Source of the DNA: JAUIAI01 sp049680625 | Lineage (GTDB): Bacteria > Pseudomonadota > Gammaproteobacteria > Burkholderiales > Burkholderiaceae_E | NCBI GenBank assembly: GCA_049680625.1 | Contig: JBAUID010000196.1 | Coordinates: 1-25,384 of the forward strand | DNA length: 25,384 bases | Direction of reading: 5' to 3' | Shown: positions 14,587 to 22,772 of the stretch, one piece after another | Layout: each line of letters starts with the position of its first letter | Position numbering within the stretch: the first letter of the stretch is position 1 | The notes under the pieces: model-generated | The model's input: the letters and a program-made list of their open reading frames with translations, nothing else | Database searches by the model: none | What the model was told of the DNA's origin: nothing | Translations under genes and position numbers: made by a program

Positions 14587-16077
14587 ATGATTCGTTCACT
14601 GCGCGGCCGCGTTGTCAGCCTGCTCGCCTGCTTCGGCTTGCTTATTGCGCTGAGCCTGGCGCTGATCGGTTACATCGCGGTACGCGATTACTATACTGAC
14701 GTGCAGTACAAACGAGCCAGCGAATTTGCCGAACGACTGATCGATATGCATCCGCTAATGTGGGAGGAGTACTCCAACTCTCCGGCAACATTTGGCGAAA
14801 AACTCAGCCGCTACATCTTGTACGCACCAAAGATTGGCTTGTACCTGCTCGACAATGAAGGCTCAGTGCTAGCGTCCGCTGGTGACTCACAATTGTTCTG
14901 GAGCAATTACCGGGTTGACCTTAACCCGGTCAGGGAAGCGCTCCAGCGCGATCCGGACCAACCCATTTTTGCCGACGACCCGGATATCCGCGATCAGTTG
15001 TGTCTGGTGGCGGCACGACCGGTTGGTCGCCCGGATCAACCCGGCCAGGGTGGCTGGTTATATGTTGTTGCGCGATATGCATCGACCGACACTGCACCGG
15101 GCAGCCTGCTACGCGCTTACGCAATTAAGACCGCCGGAAAAATTGGCCTTCTTACGCTTGGCCTTGGGGTGATCCTGACCATGGCCATTATTGCCCTGAT
15201 GACTCGACCACTCAGCGCCCTGACCCGGGTGGCCGAGAGAATTCGCGAAACTGGCCTTGACGATTCGCCACCCAATGAACAGACAGCGATACCGCACCTA
15301 TCCCGACACGATGAAATTGGGCGACTCGGCCGGGCCTTCCAGGAAATGCTGAGCCGACTGCGTACCGAGATGAGCCGAGTGAAACAAGCGGACAACCAGC
15401 GTCGGGAAATGGTTGCCAGTGTGTCACACGACTTTCGCACGCCGCTCACGGCGCTCACTGGTCAGCTGGAAACGATAAAGCTGAAAGGTGAAAGCCTGGA
15501 CAAAAATCAGCGCAACCAGATGATTGCGAGGGCCATACACAATGCCGGACATCTCAAGCGACTAACTGATTCGCTGGCCGAAGTGGCCAGCCTTGACAAT
15601 CCGGAATTCAAAGCCCAACCCGAACCCACCGCCCTGGGTGAACTGGCTGACGACATCACGCAACGATTTATGCCGGTGGCAGAGTCACGCGGGGTGAAAC
15701 TAACAGCCGATTATCCCGATGCCCTGCCCTTGCTGGATGTGGACGCCGGTTTGATCGAGCGTGCGATGGTTAACCTGATTGACAATGCACTACGAGTGAC
15801 ACCGCGCGGCGGGTCAGTTCGGGTAGCTGTCCGAAACGAGAAAAACCGGCTGCGCGTACAAGTGAGTGACACCGGTCCGGGCGTTTCAGGAACCGACCAG
15901 CCCCATGTCTTTGATCTGTTTTACCAGACCAGCCAACACCGCGAGACCCGGGGCAGCTCTGGTCTGGGCTTGTCAGTTGTACGCCGCGTTGCCGAGTTGC
16001 ATGGAGGACGAGCCGGCCTGAGCAGCGAACCCGGCCAGGGGTCAACCTTTTTTATTGAAATCCCGGCCAGCCCCTGA
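14587..16077 (+). CDS. HAMP-containing sensor histidine kinase
   Basis: A 496-residue inner-membrane kinase. TM1 is about 9-32, a periplasmic sensor spans about 33-180, TM2 is about 185-206, HAMP about 206-265, the dimerisation domain about 271-340 with phospho-accepting H281 in SHDFRTPL, and the ATP-binding domain about 380-495 with the N box NLIDNAL (N400), DTGPG and GSSGLGLSVV. The periplasmic region contains a stretch (IGLYLLDNEGSVLASAG) that resembles a PAS/Cache-like strand pair, but no ligand motif is recognisable. It presumably phosphorylates D53 of the regulator encoded 40 bases upstream. No clear ribosome binding site precedes the ATG. It ends 17 bases from the convergent transporter gene. 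Confidence 0.93.
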   Translation: MIRSLRGRVVSLLACFGLLIALSLALIGYIAVRDYYTDVQYKRASEFAERLIDMHPLMWEEYSNSPATFGEKLSRYILYAPKIGLYLLDNEGSVLASAGDSQLFWSNYRVDLNPVREALQRDPDQPIFADDPDIRDQLCLVAARPVGRPDQPGQGGWLYVVARYASTDTAPGSLLRAYAIKTAGKIGLLTLGLGVILTMAIIALMTRPLSALTRVAERIRETGLDDSPPNEQTAIPHLSRHDEIGRLGRAFQEMLSRLRTEMSRVKQADNQRREMVASVSHDFRTPLTALTGQLETIKLKGESLDKNQRNQMIARAIHNAGHLKRLTDSLAEVASLDNPEFKAQPEPTALGELADDITQRFMPVAESRGVKLTADYPDALPLLDVDAGLIERAMVNLIDNALRVTPRGGSVRVAVRNEKNRLRVQVSDTGPGVSGTDQPHVFDLFYQTSQHRETRGSSGLGLSVVRRVAELHGGRAGLSSEPGQGSTFFIEIPASP

Positions 16078-16094
16078 GTACTGCAGCCCGCGGA

Positions 16095-17324
16095 CTAACC
16101 GGCACCGGTACTACTGAGCACGACGTGATTTGGGTGATTACGAATCCAGTTGCCATACAACAAGATGGCGCCCGCCGTACAACACAACATGCCCAGCGCC
16201 ATCAACAAGGTAGAACCCCATAACAAAGGTACTAGCAGTCCGGCGTTTATGCCAATCAACGTGCTCTGCAAACAGCCATGACAAGACGTCACCATGCCGC
16301 GGCGCGACGGCATCAGGTCGAGCAGGCGCACCTGCAATGAAGCCATCGCCAGGGCAAGGCCAAGCGTATAAATAGGCAGGTGCATAACCGCCCACGGCAA
16401 ACCCGGCGGCCAGAACCAGTTCATGATGACGTTACCAGTGGCGGCCAACAGCATCAAACCCACCCCAAAGCCAATTGCCCGACCCAGGCTGAAGCGTCCG
16501 GCCATGCGCGAGGATATGGCTGAGCCAACAATGGTGCCCACAACGCCGGGCACAAAGATCCACGCGAACTCGGTCGGTTCAAGCCCAAGGTGAATTCGAC
16601 CAAAGACGGGTGAGCCCAGGATGTATAAAAAGAATCCCTGAAAGAACAAGGTCAGTGCCAGTGATGTTCGCCAGAAAACCGGTGACGAAAAAATTGTCCG
16701 GTAACCACGCAACAGGTTCATCGGCCGCAGACTTTGACGTTGCGACGCTGGCAGGGTTTCCGGCATTAACCACCACAGGGCGGCGGCGAGAACCGATGCA
16801 TACAAGCTCAGAAAAATAAAAATTGCCCGCCAGCCAAAACCGGCGTAGATAAATCCACCGGCAATCGGGGCAATAACGGGTGCCAGCGAAAAAATCATCA
16901 TAACGTTGGATATCTGGCGCTGCGCGTCGCTGCCATCAAATAAGTCACGAATGATGGCGCGGCCGATGATCATACCGGCGCCACCCACCAGGCCTTGTGC
17001 GGCACGCCAGGCCCACAACTGATCAATCGACTGCGATGTAGCAGCGCCAAGACAGGTCAGCGCAAACAACACCAGGGTACCCAGGACAACCGGCTTGCGC
17101 CCAATCGAATCAGACAACGCGCCATGCCACAGATTCATGAATGCAAACGACACCACGTAAGCCGTCAGGGTTTGTTGCACTTTCAGGTCGGTGGTGTTCA
17201 GGTCTAGTGCAATCGCGTGAAATGCCGGCAGATACGTATCAATGGCAAACGGCCCCAGCGAACTCAGGCCGGCAATCATCAGGGTAGTTTGGCGGGGGCT
17301 CAACGTTGGCGTCACCCTGCTCAT
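16095..17324 (-). CDS. Bcr/CflA-type MFS exporter
   Basis: A 409-residue, 12-helix major facilitator transporter of the proton-driven drug:H+ antiporter group. TM1 carries GPFAIDTYLPAF with D30, as in Bcr/CflA proteins. Motif A is GALSDSIGRKP (68-78), and SLAPVIAPIAGGFI lies in TM5 (motif C-like). Family members export bicyclomycin, chloramphenicol, cysteine or other small molecules. The start ATG overlaps the stop of the DapA-like gene (ATGA at 17321-17324) and has no good ribosome binding site, so translation is probably coupled. Export of the operon's own product is therefore plausible; drug resistance alone is the alternative. Confidence 0.88.
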   Translation of the reverse strand: MSRVTPTLSPRQTTLMIAGLSSLGPFAIDTYLPAFHAIALDLNTTDLKVQQTLTAYVVSFAFMNLWHGALSDSIGRKPVVLGTLVLFALTCLGAATSQSIDQLWAWRAAQGLVGGAGMIIGRAIIRDLFDGSDAQRQISNVMMIFSLAPVIAPIAGGFIYAGFGWRAIFIFLSLYASVLAAALWWLMPETLPASQRQSLRPMNLLRGYRTIFSSPVFWRTSLALTLFFQGFFLYILGSPVFGRIHLGLEPTEFAWIFVPGVVGTIVGSAISSRMAGRFSLGRAIGFGVGLMLLAATGNVIMNWFWPPGLPWAVMHLPIYTLGLALAMASLQVRLLDLMPSRRGMVTSCHGCLQSTLIGINAGLLVPLLWGSTLLMALGMLCCTAGAILLYGNWIRNHPNHVVLSSTGAG

Positions 17325-18241
17325 TCAGGGCTACCGCCCAGGCGGCCTAAGTCATCAGCCCAACGCTGAACACAGGCAACCCCAAACGACGTTGGCGCCA
17401 TGCATGGCGCCCGATCGTAAATTGCTTCACTAACGCGCAAACCGTACAGTCGTTTGCCGTAGGTAATGAGGTGTTCCAATGACTGCATAAAAAAGGTAAT
17501 TGCCGGTAAGCCTTGCCGATAATATGCGTCCGCACCGACGCAGTCACCACGGCCCCAGGCCTCAAGCACCCGAATACCAACATCAGCAGTATCTGCAGCC
17601 AGGATAAAGCCCTCGCACCCCGCCCTCAGATTGTCCGTGAGTTCCAGGCCGGCGCGGCCGTTCAGCACCGTCATCCGGCCATCAACAGCCTGGATAATCC
17701 GTTCGATTTGCACTGCACTGTCTTCACCCTTCAGGTGAGTGATGTTCGGATGCTGGGTGATCAAGACGGCAATATCATCGGCAGATAAACCCCTGCCCAG
17801 GTAGGCTGGTGCATTTTGTACTGCGACCGGCACATCCACTGCATCAGCAACCCGCCCAAAAAACCGGATGTACTCGGTTGCTCCAAAGGTACCGACTGCG
17901 GGCGGCTGCAATATGATCCAGTCCGCCCTATTGGCAACCGCGTGGCGGGCCAGCGCGATTTGTTCAGCAACTGAGTTACCGGCAATCGTAACCCCAAGCG
18001 GTTTGTTGGCGCCGCCCGGGGACTCAGCCAGATCTTGTGCTGCCCATTCCACCAGCAAATAGCGCTCAGCACTACTGAGCTTTTGAACCTCGGTGGCCAG
18101 GCCCAGAATACAAATGCCGTCACAACCTGCTGCCAGGCTGTGTCCGACCTGGCGACGCATGCTGGCCCGGCTCAGTTGTTCCGCGTCATCAAATAGCGCG
18201 TACAACATCGTATGAATGCCGGTAAATCGCTGCACGCTCAA
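17321..18241 (-). CDS. DapA/NAL-family (beta/alpha)8 lyase, non-canonical
   Basis: A 306-residue member of the dihydrodipicolinate synthase/N-acetylneuraminate lyase superfamily, class I aldolases that bind a keto acid on a lysine. The Schiff-base lysine is K171 (ITHLKGEDS) and the C-terminal GLELTDNLRAGCEGFI matches the family. Two features of true DapA are missing. The TTGES loop reads L48-A49-T50-E51-V52, and the position of the catalytic Tyr133 is Q142 (VAVQNAPAYLG). It is therefore probably not a lysine-pathway enzyme. The start is TTG at 18241 (GGGAGG 4 bases before) or GTG at 18235 (10 bases). Both ends overlap neighbours, in an operon with a spermidine-synthase-like protein and an exporter. 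Confidence 0.82.
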   Translation of the reverse strand: MSVQRFTGIHTMLYALFDDAEQLSRASMRRQVGHSLAAGCDGICILGLATEVQKLSSAERYLLVEWAAQDLAESPGGANKPLGVTIAGNSVAEQIALARHAVANRADWIILQPPAVGTFGATEYIRFFGRVADAVDVPVAVQNAPAYLGRGLSADDIAVLITQHPNITHLKGEDSAVQIERIIQAVDGRMTVLNGRAGLELTDNLRAGCEGFILAADTADVGIRVLEAWGRGDCVGADAYYRQGLPAITFFMQSLEHLITYGKRLYGLRVSEAIYDRAPCMAPTSFGVACVQRWADDLGRLGGSPE

Positions 18242-18990
18242 ACTACCTCCCGCTGGTCACCTGCGTGACCAAGATAAACCGTGCCGGCAGACGTACTGTT
18301 GGTATACGGATTGTCAAAGCGAATCACTTCAGCCCGGGCGCGGTCAAAAACGGTAGCAAACAGTGCGGTAAATGCCGCATCCGGGGCGGCGTCCGACCAC
18401 AAACCGAACACACCACCGGGTTTCAGATGCGCCCGCGCAGCATTCAGACCGGTATCCTCATAAAACGGCAAGTTCTGTGTATCCAGCGGGTTGTCCGGAG
18501 AATGGTCGATATCGACCAATAAAGCGTCATAACGACGAGCCGGCAGTTTTTTATCCAGTCCAACCCCGGCATCAGCCACTAACGAAAAAAAGTCAGCGTG
18601 AACCAGTTCGCAGCGTGCATCACTGCAGATGCGTGCGCCCAGCGGAACCAGGGCCTGCCGGTGCCAGTCGATAACACCGTCAAATAGCTCAATTACCTGC
18701 ATCGTTGCAACCCGCTCATCGCGCAAGGCGGCGTCGGCCGTATGTCCAAGGCCAAGGCCGCCGACCACGACATCCCACGGCCCGCAATGGCCTGCGGTAG
18801 CCAGCGATGCCAGGCACAAATCGGCCAGCGCAACCTCGCTGGCATGGAACAGGCTGGACATCAGGAACTCGTCACCGAGTTTGACCTCGTATATTTCGAC
18901 GTTACCTATGCGCGGATCCCGGCGACGACGTAACACCAGGTCGCCCAGCGGGGTCGGCCGGTAATCAATCTCTTCGAAGTCAGTACTCAT
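18238..18990 (-). CDS. Spermidine synthase-like SAM-dependent protein
   Basis: A 250-residue Rossmann protein resembling polyamine aminopropyltransferases. The nucleoside-binding motif is DVVVGGLGLGHTADAAL, the second strand ends in an acidic residue (VIELFDG) that would hold the ribose, and the strand YDALLVDIDHSPDN corresponds to the catalytic Asp region. The family motif GGGDG is changed to GGLGLG, losing an Asp, so either a different acceptor or a methyl-transfer role is possible. There is no SAM decarboxylase gene nearby. It is first in the operon; its TGA overlaps the TTG of the next gene by three bases. The 62-base gap to the divergent aminotransferase gene should hold its promoter. 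Confidence 0.72.
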   Translation of the reverse strand: MSTDFEEIDYRPTPLGDLVLRRRRDPRIGNVEIYEVKLGDEFLMSSLFHASEVALADLCLASLATAGHCGPWDVVVGGLGLGHTADAALRDERVATMQVIELFDGVIDWHRQALVPLGARICSDARCELVHADFFSLVADAGVGLDKKLPARRYDALLVDIDHSPDNPLDTQNLPFYEDTGLNAARAHLKPGGVFGLWSDAAPDAAFTALFATVFDRARAEVIRFDNPYTNSTSAGTVYLGHAGDQREVV

Positions 18991-19018
18991 CGGGGGCGCG
19001 GGTCGGACGAAAGCTCGC

Positions 19019-19025
19019 TATTATC
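19019..19025. promoter_or_regulatory. Possible shared -10 region of two divergent genes
   Basis: The AT-rich stretch tattatc could read TATTAT on + (for the aminotransferase) and GATAAT on - (for the spermidine-synthase-like gene). No clear -35 elements were seen. The whole divergent gap (18991-19052) is short, so overlapping promoters are expected. Confidence 0.25.
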
Positions 19026-19038
19026 AGGCAATATCAAA

Positions 19039-19044
19039 AAGGAG
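19039..19044 (+). promoter_or_regulatory. Ribosome binding site of the aminotransferase
   Basis: AAGGAG, 8 bases before GTG at 19053 and 5 bases before TTG at 19050. The spacing favours GTG, but TTG is possible. Confidence 0.65.
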
Positions 19045-19052
19045 ATCTATTG

Positions 19053-20261
19053 GTGAACACCCCCCCTATTTCCCAGCGCAGCGCCGCCCTTGGCACTGAA
19101 AATGCCTTTGTCGTTCTGGCTGAAGTCAATGCACTGGCCGCTACCGGCAAAGACATCATTTCGTTTTGCATCGGGCAACCGGATTTTCCGGCGCCAGCCC
19201 ATGTACAAGACGCAGGCATAGAGGCAATCCGGGGGGGGAAACACGGTTATACACCCAGCGCCGGTATTGACGAGCTGCGCAACGCTGCGGCCGCTTACAT
19301 CGGTGGCATGCGCGGCCTCACCATCGACCCGCAAGACGTGGTTGTCGGTGCCGGTGCCAAGCCGTTCATTGCTTATGCAGTGCAGTCGACCACTGACTAC
19401 GGAGTTGGGGACGAAGTCATTTACCCGGTACCGGGCTTTCCGATCTACGAATCCCAGATTGCCGCCCTGGGCGCCGTCCCGGTGCCCTTGTATTTGCGCG
19501 AAAGCCGCAATTTTGCCTTTGACCCCAACGAACTTGAAGACAAGATTACTGACAAAACCCGGATGCTGATCCTGAATTCGCCGCAAAACCCCACCGGTGG
19601 CATTCTCAAGCACCAGGACTTAAAAGACATTGCCGACATCCTGCGCCGACATCCCCAGGTGTGGATCTACGCGGACGAAATCTATTCGCGGCTGGTGTTT
19701 GACGGTGAATTTCGCTCGATCGCATCCGAACCCGACATGCTGGAACGGACAATCATTTCAGACGGCGCTTCCAAGACCTGGGCAATGACCGGCTGGCGCA
19801 TCGGTTTTATCGCCAACAAAGCCCTCGCCCCTTTATTCACCCGCTGGGTAACCAATACCGATTCATGCGCCTCGCATATTTCGCAATGGGCTGCCGTAGC
19901 TGCGATCAACGGCCCGCAAGACGATGCCCAGATGATGCGGGACAAATTCCTCGAGCGGCGCGATCTGATCGTCCGCCTGCTAAACGACATTCCCGGGATT
20001 CACTGCCAGCCATCGGGTGGCGCGTTTTATGCGTGGCCCAATGTGACCGAGGTTTGCCAGATGACCGGCTGTGCCGACTCTGAAGTGCTGCGTCAACGCC
20101 TGCTTCACGAAGCCGGGGTGGCCGTACTAGCGGACATTCATTTTGGGCAACGGGTACCGGATGACGGCCAACACATCCGGTTTAGCTATGCAACGTCAAA
20201 CGAAAATATCGAAGCCGGCATTCGCCGAATTACTGATTTTGTCAAAGCCAACAAACGCTGA
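19053..20261 (+). CDS. Class I/II PLP-dependent aminotransferase
   Basis: A 402-residue fold-type I enzyme of the aspartate aminotransferase family (AspC/AatA-like). The substrate-anchoring N-terminal loop SFCIGQPDFPAPAH, NSPQNPTGG, YADEIYSRLVF and the Schiff-base motif SKTWAMTGWRIGF (Lys241 counted from the GTG) are intact. The C-terminal RFSYATS has the Arg that binds the substrate carboxylate. The amino donor cannot be told; aspartate, alanine, tyrosine or prephenate-type activity all occur in this group. Its TGA overlaps the ATG of the channel gene (TGATG), so translation of the two may be coupled. It is divergent from the small-molecule operon and could supply an amino or keto acid to it, but that is speculation. 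Confidence 0.88.
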   Translation: MNTPPISQRSAALGTENAFVVLAEVNALAATGKDIISFCIGQPDFPAPAHVQDAGIEAIRGGKHGYTPSAGIDELRNAAAAYIGGMRGLTIDPQDVVVGAGAKPFIAYAVQSTTDYGVGDEVIYPVPGFPIYESQIAALGAVPVPLYLRESRNFAFDPNELEDKITDKTRMLILNSPQNPTGGILKHQDLKDIADILRRHPQVWIYADEIYSRLVFDGEFRSIASEPDMLERTIISDGASKTWAMTGWRIGFIANKALAPLFTRWVTNTDSCASHISQWAAVAAINGPQDDAQMMRDKFLERRDLIVRLLNDIPGIHCQPSGGAFYAWPNVTEVCQMTGCADSEVLRQRLLHEAGVAVLADIHFGQRVPDDGQHIRFSYATSNENIEAGIRRITDFVKANKR

Positions 20262-22144
20262 TGAAAGCAATCAGGCGAATGACAACTTACCTTGCAAGCC
20301 AGCGACGTTTTGGCGTTCGCAATGAACGCCTGATTACGGTCGGCTTATCTAAGGCCGGCTCATCTAAGGCCGGCTTAATAAGCAGATCATGCCCGCAGCA
20401 TCCCGGCGTCTGGATCGCCTGCGTGCTTCTCATCGGCCTGCTGGGGCTCGTTGCCTATTCGCCTGACACCCGCGCGCAAAAGACGGCAGCCACCGAAACC
20501 ACGGGAACCACGCAAAAAACATTAGACCAGGGCGTCAAATCGCCCGAAACCCCTGTCGAAAACGCTGCCACCAGTCAGGCAGACCGGCTCGCTCAAATTG
20601 CAGAACAGTTAAAACGTCGACGGGCCGAGTTAACCAAACTGCAACAGGAAATAGCAGGGCTGCCAAAAGGTGCCGACTCACCGGAACTGAAATCTGACGA
20701 AGCGGAACTCAACGCGAGCATCCGCAGACTCAATATAGCGTTTGAACAGATTGCGACTAACGGTATTGAGTCGGCAACCCCGAGCGACACAAGCCAGAAG
20801 CCTTACAACTGGCAGGACGAGTTGGTTTCCGTGGTCAAACCCATGCTCAGCGGGCTTAAAGAGTTGACCGAAAAGCCGCGACGCATTGAAGAACTACGGT
20901 CAAAAATTGAGGCCCTCAATGAGTCAGTACAAGTTGCCGACAAAGCCCTAAGTGCCTTAAACCGATTTCCTGACAATGCCCTGAGCGACAGCGTTGCAGA
21001 AAACATCAAAGGCCTGCGCCAGAGCTGGCAAAACCGCAGAACCGACGCATTGTCCGATATGGAGACAGCCAGGGTTCAACTGAAAACTCTCGACTCTCAG
21101 GAATATTCGTATACCGACACCTTGCTTAACCCGTTGCGCGACTTTGTACTCGGGCGCGGACTCACCCTGTTGATTGCCCTGGGCGTCAGCCTCGGCCTGT
21201 GGCTTGGCTTACGCCTCGTGTTTGACCCACTGCTTAGAAGGCTCAGCGCAACCGCAGATCGTAAGTCAAGGCGCAGTCGGCAGCGGGTAGTTTCGTATTT
21301 ATACCGGGCTTTTTCGGCAGTGATTATTGCCATCGGCGTGTTGGTTGTCTTTTACCTTCGCAGTGACACCTTATTGCTGGCCCTGGCTATTGTCTCCCTC
21401 GGATTTATCGCAGTTGGCCTGCGCCACCTGGCACCAAAATACATGCGCGAACTGCGACTCTTACTAGACATTGGCGCAGTCCGGGAAGGTGAACGTATCA
21501 TCTATGGCTCCCTGCCGATGCAGGTGCGATCAATTGGTACGTTTGTCATTCTGCGCAATCCGGAACTTGAAGGCATTGTTCGCCTGCCCTTGCCAGACCT
21601 GACCACTATGGTGTCGCGCCCGGTTGGTGAAGAACAGTGGTTTCCGTCCCGAAAGAACGATGTTGTCCTGCTGCCTGATGACTCCCTCGCAACCGTCATA
21701 AGTCAAACCATTGACGTTGTAACCCTGCGAATTGGCCCGTCTCACATACTGCACCCGACAGTTGACTTCGCAAAATTGCCAATGAAAAACCTTTCCCGGG
21801 ACGGTTTTACCGCGGTAACAACTTTTGGCATCGACTACGAACACCAGGCAATAGCCCTGGATGAGGTCAAACCAAAGATGGAGGCTGCGGTCACTGAACA
21901 TTTGCAACAATCCACCGTTGCCGACTCCCTGGAATCGGTGACGGTTGACTTCAAAGTTGCCGCGGCCAACTCGCTGGATTACATAATTTTTGTTCGGATG
22001 AAAGGCGAAGCCGCGGCCAGCTACTTCGCTATCGGTCGCATGGTACAAACCGCCCTGGTGGGCTTATGCAACCGCGAGAACTGGGGTATTCCGTTTGCGC
22101 AGCTGACGATTCACCGTAAGAACGAAGCCGCAACCCAAACCTGA
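20261..22144 (+). CDS. MscS-type mechanosensitive channel with periplasmic coiled coil
   Basis: A 627-residue membrane protein. A hydrophobic stretch at 49-66 followed by RAQ (71-73) looks like a signal peptide or first helix, but it is preceded by an unusual 48-residue basic N-terminus. Residues about 105-280 are charged and helical, probably a periplasmic coiled coil. Helices lie at about 299-321, 349-366 and 369-389. The last, Gly/Ala-rich one matches the MscS pore helix and is followed by an MscS-like beta domain (GAVREGERIIYGSLPMQVRS) and a cytoplasmic alpha/beta tail. The usual IPN after the beta domain is replaced by PLPDL. Such channels release solutes during osmotic downshock. A start at the second Met (20279) is possible. 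Confidence 0.8.
   Translation: MKAIRRMTTYLASQRRFGVRNERLITVGLSKAGSSKAGLISRSCPQHPGVWIACVLLIGLLGLVAYSPDTRAQKTAATETTGTTQKTLDQGVKSPETPVENAATSQADRLAQIAEQLKRRRAELTKLQQEIAGLPKGADSPELKSDEAELNASIRRLNIAFEQIATNGIESATPSDTSQKPYNWQDELVSVVKPMLSGLKELTEKPRRIEELRSKIEALNESVQVADKALSALNRFPDNALSDSVAENIKGLRQSWQNRRTDALSDMETARVQLKTLDSQEYSYTDTLLNPLRDFVLGRGLTLLIALGVSLGLWLGLRLVFDPLLRRLSATADRKSRRSRQRVVSYLYRAFSAVIIAIGVLVVFYLRSDTLLLALAIVSLGFIAVGLRHLAPKYMRELRLLLDIGAVREGERIIYGSLPMQVRSIGTFVILRNPELEGIVRLPLPDLTTMVSRPVGEEQWFPSRKNDVVLLPDDSLATVISQTIDVVTLRIGPSHILHPTVDFAKLPMKNLSRDGFTAVTTFGIDYEHQAIALDEVKPKMEAAVTEHLQQSTVADSLESVTVDFKVAAANSLDYIIFVRMKGEAAASYFAIGRMVQTALVGLCNRENWGIPFAQLTIHRKNEAATQT
20341..20379 (+). repeat. 15-bp repeats in the N-terminal coding part of the mscS-like gene
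   Basis: Units cggcttatctaaggc (20341-20355), cggctcatctaaggc (20356-20370) and a 9-base partial copy encode L-SKAG-SSKAG-L. The repeat keeps the frame. It sits in the atypical N-terminal extension, which looks like recently added, weakly constrained sequence. Confidence 0.75.
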
Positions 22145-22205
22145 AGTTCGGGACACACAAGCGCAGCCAACGTTACCCTAGACATCATGGTCGCCCAATA
22201 CTCGC

Positions 22206-22772
22206 TTAAAAGTCGAGATCGCCTTGTATCGCCTCTATCCCGGCCTTGGCACAATCATCATCTGCACTGCCACCGGGAGCACCCGACACCCCAATAGCAC
22301 CAACTTGTGAGCCGCCCGCCTGGATTGGCAAGCCGCCACCGATGGCAAGCACCCCGGGCACACCCCGAATTCCGCTCGCCTCAGTACCAGCAGCGGTCGC
22401 CACGGCCAGCTGAGTCGTTGGAATTTTGAAACTGGCCGCCGTCCAGGCTTTGCGCTGGGCAACTTCGACGGTGTGGGCACCGGCAAATCGATCGCGTACA
22501 AATGCCTGCAGCAAACCGAACCGGTCGGTGACAGCAACGGCAACCTGGAAACCACGATTTCGGCAGTCCTCCATCGCCGCCTGTGCAGCCTTCAGGGCAA
22601 GCGAAACCTTCATTTGTTTGATACTGATCAAGGCGTCTGAATCCTGGGCCCGGACAGTAGCCGTCGTCCCCAGCGTTATACACACAACCGCGCCCACCAC
22701 CACGTGTCGCGAAATCAAACCGTGTTGCCACCGATCACAATTGAAGAATGAACTGTCCCGATTCGGTTTCAT
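22206..22772 (-). CDS. Secreted GlcG/HbpS-family (heme-binding type) protein
   Basis: A 188-residue protein with an N-terminal signal peptide (hydrophobic core about 23-38, probable cleavage after VRA at 42). The mature part has the GlcG/HbpS pattern: a helix SLALKAAQAAMEDCRNRG, strands VAVAVTDRFGLLQAFVRD, a helix through AQRKAWTAASF, then PGVLAIGGGLPI and QVGAIGVSGAPGGSADDDCAKAGI. HbpS of Streptomyces binds heme and modulates oxidative-stress sensing; most family members are uncharacterised. Its ATG overlaps the stop of soxB (ATGA at 22769-22772), so it is translated with the Sox genes. This suggests a periplasmic role linked to thiosulfate oxidation, but none is proven. Confidence 0.85.
   Translation of the reverse strand: MKPNRDSSFFNCDRWQHGLISRHVVVGAVVCITLGTTATVRAQDSDALISIKQMKVSLALKAAQAAMEDCRNRGFQVAVAVTDRFGLLQAFVRDRFAGAHTVEVAQRKAWTAASFKIPTTQLAVATAAGTEASGIRGVPGVLAIGGGLPIQAGGSQVGAIGVSGAPGGSADDDCAKAGIEAIQGDLDF

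Noticed and set aside
16098..16109. Near-palindrome accggcaccggt between the convergent kinase and exporter genes
   Set aside because: It is imperfect, very short and lacks T-runs; not supportable as a terminator.
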